This document shows positions 13,164 to 13,699 of a stretch of DNA of 13,699 nt, piece after piece (position 1 is the stretch's first letter; each line of letters starts with the position of its first letter). Location of the stretch: the NCBI GenBank assembly GCA_013362195.1, contig JABFWM010000244.1:1-13699 (forward strand), written 5' to 3'. Below the pieces are notes generated by a model, which saw nothing but the letters and a program-made list of their open reading frames with translations, was not told the DNA's origin and made no database searches. This DNA comes from Acidobacteriota bacterium. Lineage in GTDB: Bacteria > Acidobacteriota > Vicinamibacteria > Vicinamibacterales > 2-12-FULL-66-21. The translations under genes and the position numbers were made by a program.

Positions 13164-13283
13164 TTCCATCGTCACAGGTAGGCCGGGTCTTCAGACCCGG
13201 CGTTCGAAAACGCGATGGCGTGGCTTCCATCGTCACAGGTAGGCCGGGTCTTCAGACCCGGCGTTCGAAAACGCGATGGCGTG
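13164..13283. repeat. 61-bp direct tandem duplication of a hairpin element
   Basis: Two copies (13164-13222 and 13225-13283) are identical over 59 bp with a period of 61. Each contains a 9-bp-arm hairpin, GCCGGGTCT-TC-AGACCCGGC (13182-13201 and 13243-13262). Outer arms CCATCG...CGATGG surround it (13166-13171 with 13213-13218, and the same in copy 2). The element looks like a REP-type palindromic unit. It lies 20 bp after the stop of the YdcF-like gene, where its hairpins may stop transcription. Confidence 0.85.
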
Positions 13284-13314
13284 ATTCAAGATGGAAACGA
13301 GCCGCCGTGCGGAG

Positions 13315-13699
13315 CGGTCGCGGAATGGCGCGAGCCAGTCGCGGTGCAGGCGTCCCCGACGTCGCCAACGCGAGCGGAAGGGAGCGACCGGCGACGCGGT
13401 CGCGGAATGCCGCGAGCCAGTCGCGGTGCAGGCGTCCCCGACGTCGCCAACGCGAGCGGAAGGGAGCGACCGGCGACGCGGTCGCGGAATGCAGCGAGCC
13501 AGTCGGGGTGCAGGGGTCCCCGACGTCGCCAACGCGAGCGGAATGGAGCGACCGGCGAAGCGGTCGCGGAATGCCGCGAGCCAGTCGGGGTGCAGGGGTC
13601 CCCGACGTCGCCAACGCGAGCGGAATGGAGCGACCGGCGACGCGGTCGCGGAATGCCGCGAGCCAGTCGCGGTGCAGGGGTCGCCGACGTCGCCAACGC
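13315..13699. repeat. 82-bp tandem repeat array, at least 4.7 copies, cut by the window edge
   Basis: CGGTCGCGGAATG recurs at 13315, 13397, 13479, 13561 and 13643, exactly 82 bp apart, and the last copy is truncated by the window end. Copies differ at a few sites: CAGTCGCGG versus CAGTCGGGG, GCAGGCGTCC versus GCAGGGGTCC, and GGAAGGGAG versus GGAATGGAG. Each junction has the inverted repeat GCGACCG-6 nt-CGGTCGC, and each unit has the palindrome CGACGTCG. Because 82 is not a multiple of 3, open frames across the array are a periodicity effect and I do not call a gene. Confidence 0.9.

Noticed and set aside
12355..13236. Minus-strand open frame of 293 codons opposite the YdcF-like gene
   Set aside because: The plus-strand gene has diagnostic DUF218 motifs. 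The antisense frame starts inside the 61-bp duplicated repeat and has no domain features.
13233..13696. Three overlapping minus-strand open frames through the 82-bp array
   Set aside because: The array lacks stops in all three frames, and 82 is not a multiple of 3, so each frame spells the same repeated peptides in rotation. This is a periodicity artefact rather than a repeat protein.
13315..13699. CRISPR-like regular repeat
   Set aside because: The whole 82-bp unit is repeated with no variable spacers, and no cas gene is present.

Overview
The window is GC-rich chromosomal DNA, probably from an Acidobacteriota bacterium and perhaps from Vicinamibacteria. That assignment is inference. It rests on the gene repertoire: a Tat-exported sugar isomerase-like protein, a GMC oxidoreductase paired with a gluconate-2-dehydrogenase-3-type subunit, a PQQ propeller carrying a cytochrome c, and an esterase/lactonase fusion. 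It also rests on repeated short palindromic GTGACTGTCMCCG elements between genes. No rRNA, tRNA, CRISPR, integrase or transposase gene was seen.

Layout. Positions 1-160 hold a nested palindromic repeat that runs into the 3' end of a secreted DUF1080-like protein gene (148-834, -). Opposite it starts a Tat-exported TIM-barrel isomerase/epimerase-like protein (921-1805, +). That gene ends on the same CTAG as a GMC oxidoreductase (1802-3496, -). An array of the same palindromic motif (about 3514-3718) separates the GMC gene from its likely partner subunit (3784-4404, +). Next come a PQQ-dependent dehydrogenase with a c-type haem (4447-6519, -), a stand-alone LigD-Pol/Prim-PolC-type polymerase (6850-8178, +) and a LigC-type ATP-dependent DNA ligase (8123-9214, -) that overlaps it tail to tail. 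The ligase lies 2 nt behind a secreted esterase plus SMP-30/gluconolactonase fusion (9217-10956, -). The last third has a doubtful small ORF (11023-11268, +), a MobA/MocA-like nucleotidyltransferase (11238-11831, -), a cold-shock-domain protein with an operator-like promoter and a structured leader (12210-12416, +), and a membrane-anchored YdcF/DUF218 protein (12499-13143, +). It ends in two repeat families: a 61-bp duplicated hairpin element and an 82-bp tandem array that runs off the window.

How the genes may work together. Six of the genes at 148-6519 and 9217-10956 look like one envelope-located oxidative sugar programme. Flavin (GMC plus small subunit) and PQQ dehydrogenases would oxidise sugars or glycosides. 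The lactonase domain would open lactones, the esterase domain would remove acyl groups, and the DUF1080-like and isomerase-like proteins would act on keto-glycosides. The polymerase and ligase form a DNA-repair pair resembling mycobacterial Prim-PolC/LigC; no Ku gene is in the window.

Expression signals split into two kinds. Some genes have clear Shine-Dalgarno sequences (834-, 3496-, 6519-, 12210+). Others have no such site but carry a TANNNT hexamer 7-9 nt before the ATG (921+, 3784+, 10956-, 11831-), which suggests leaderless mRNAs.
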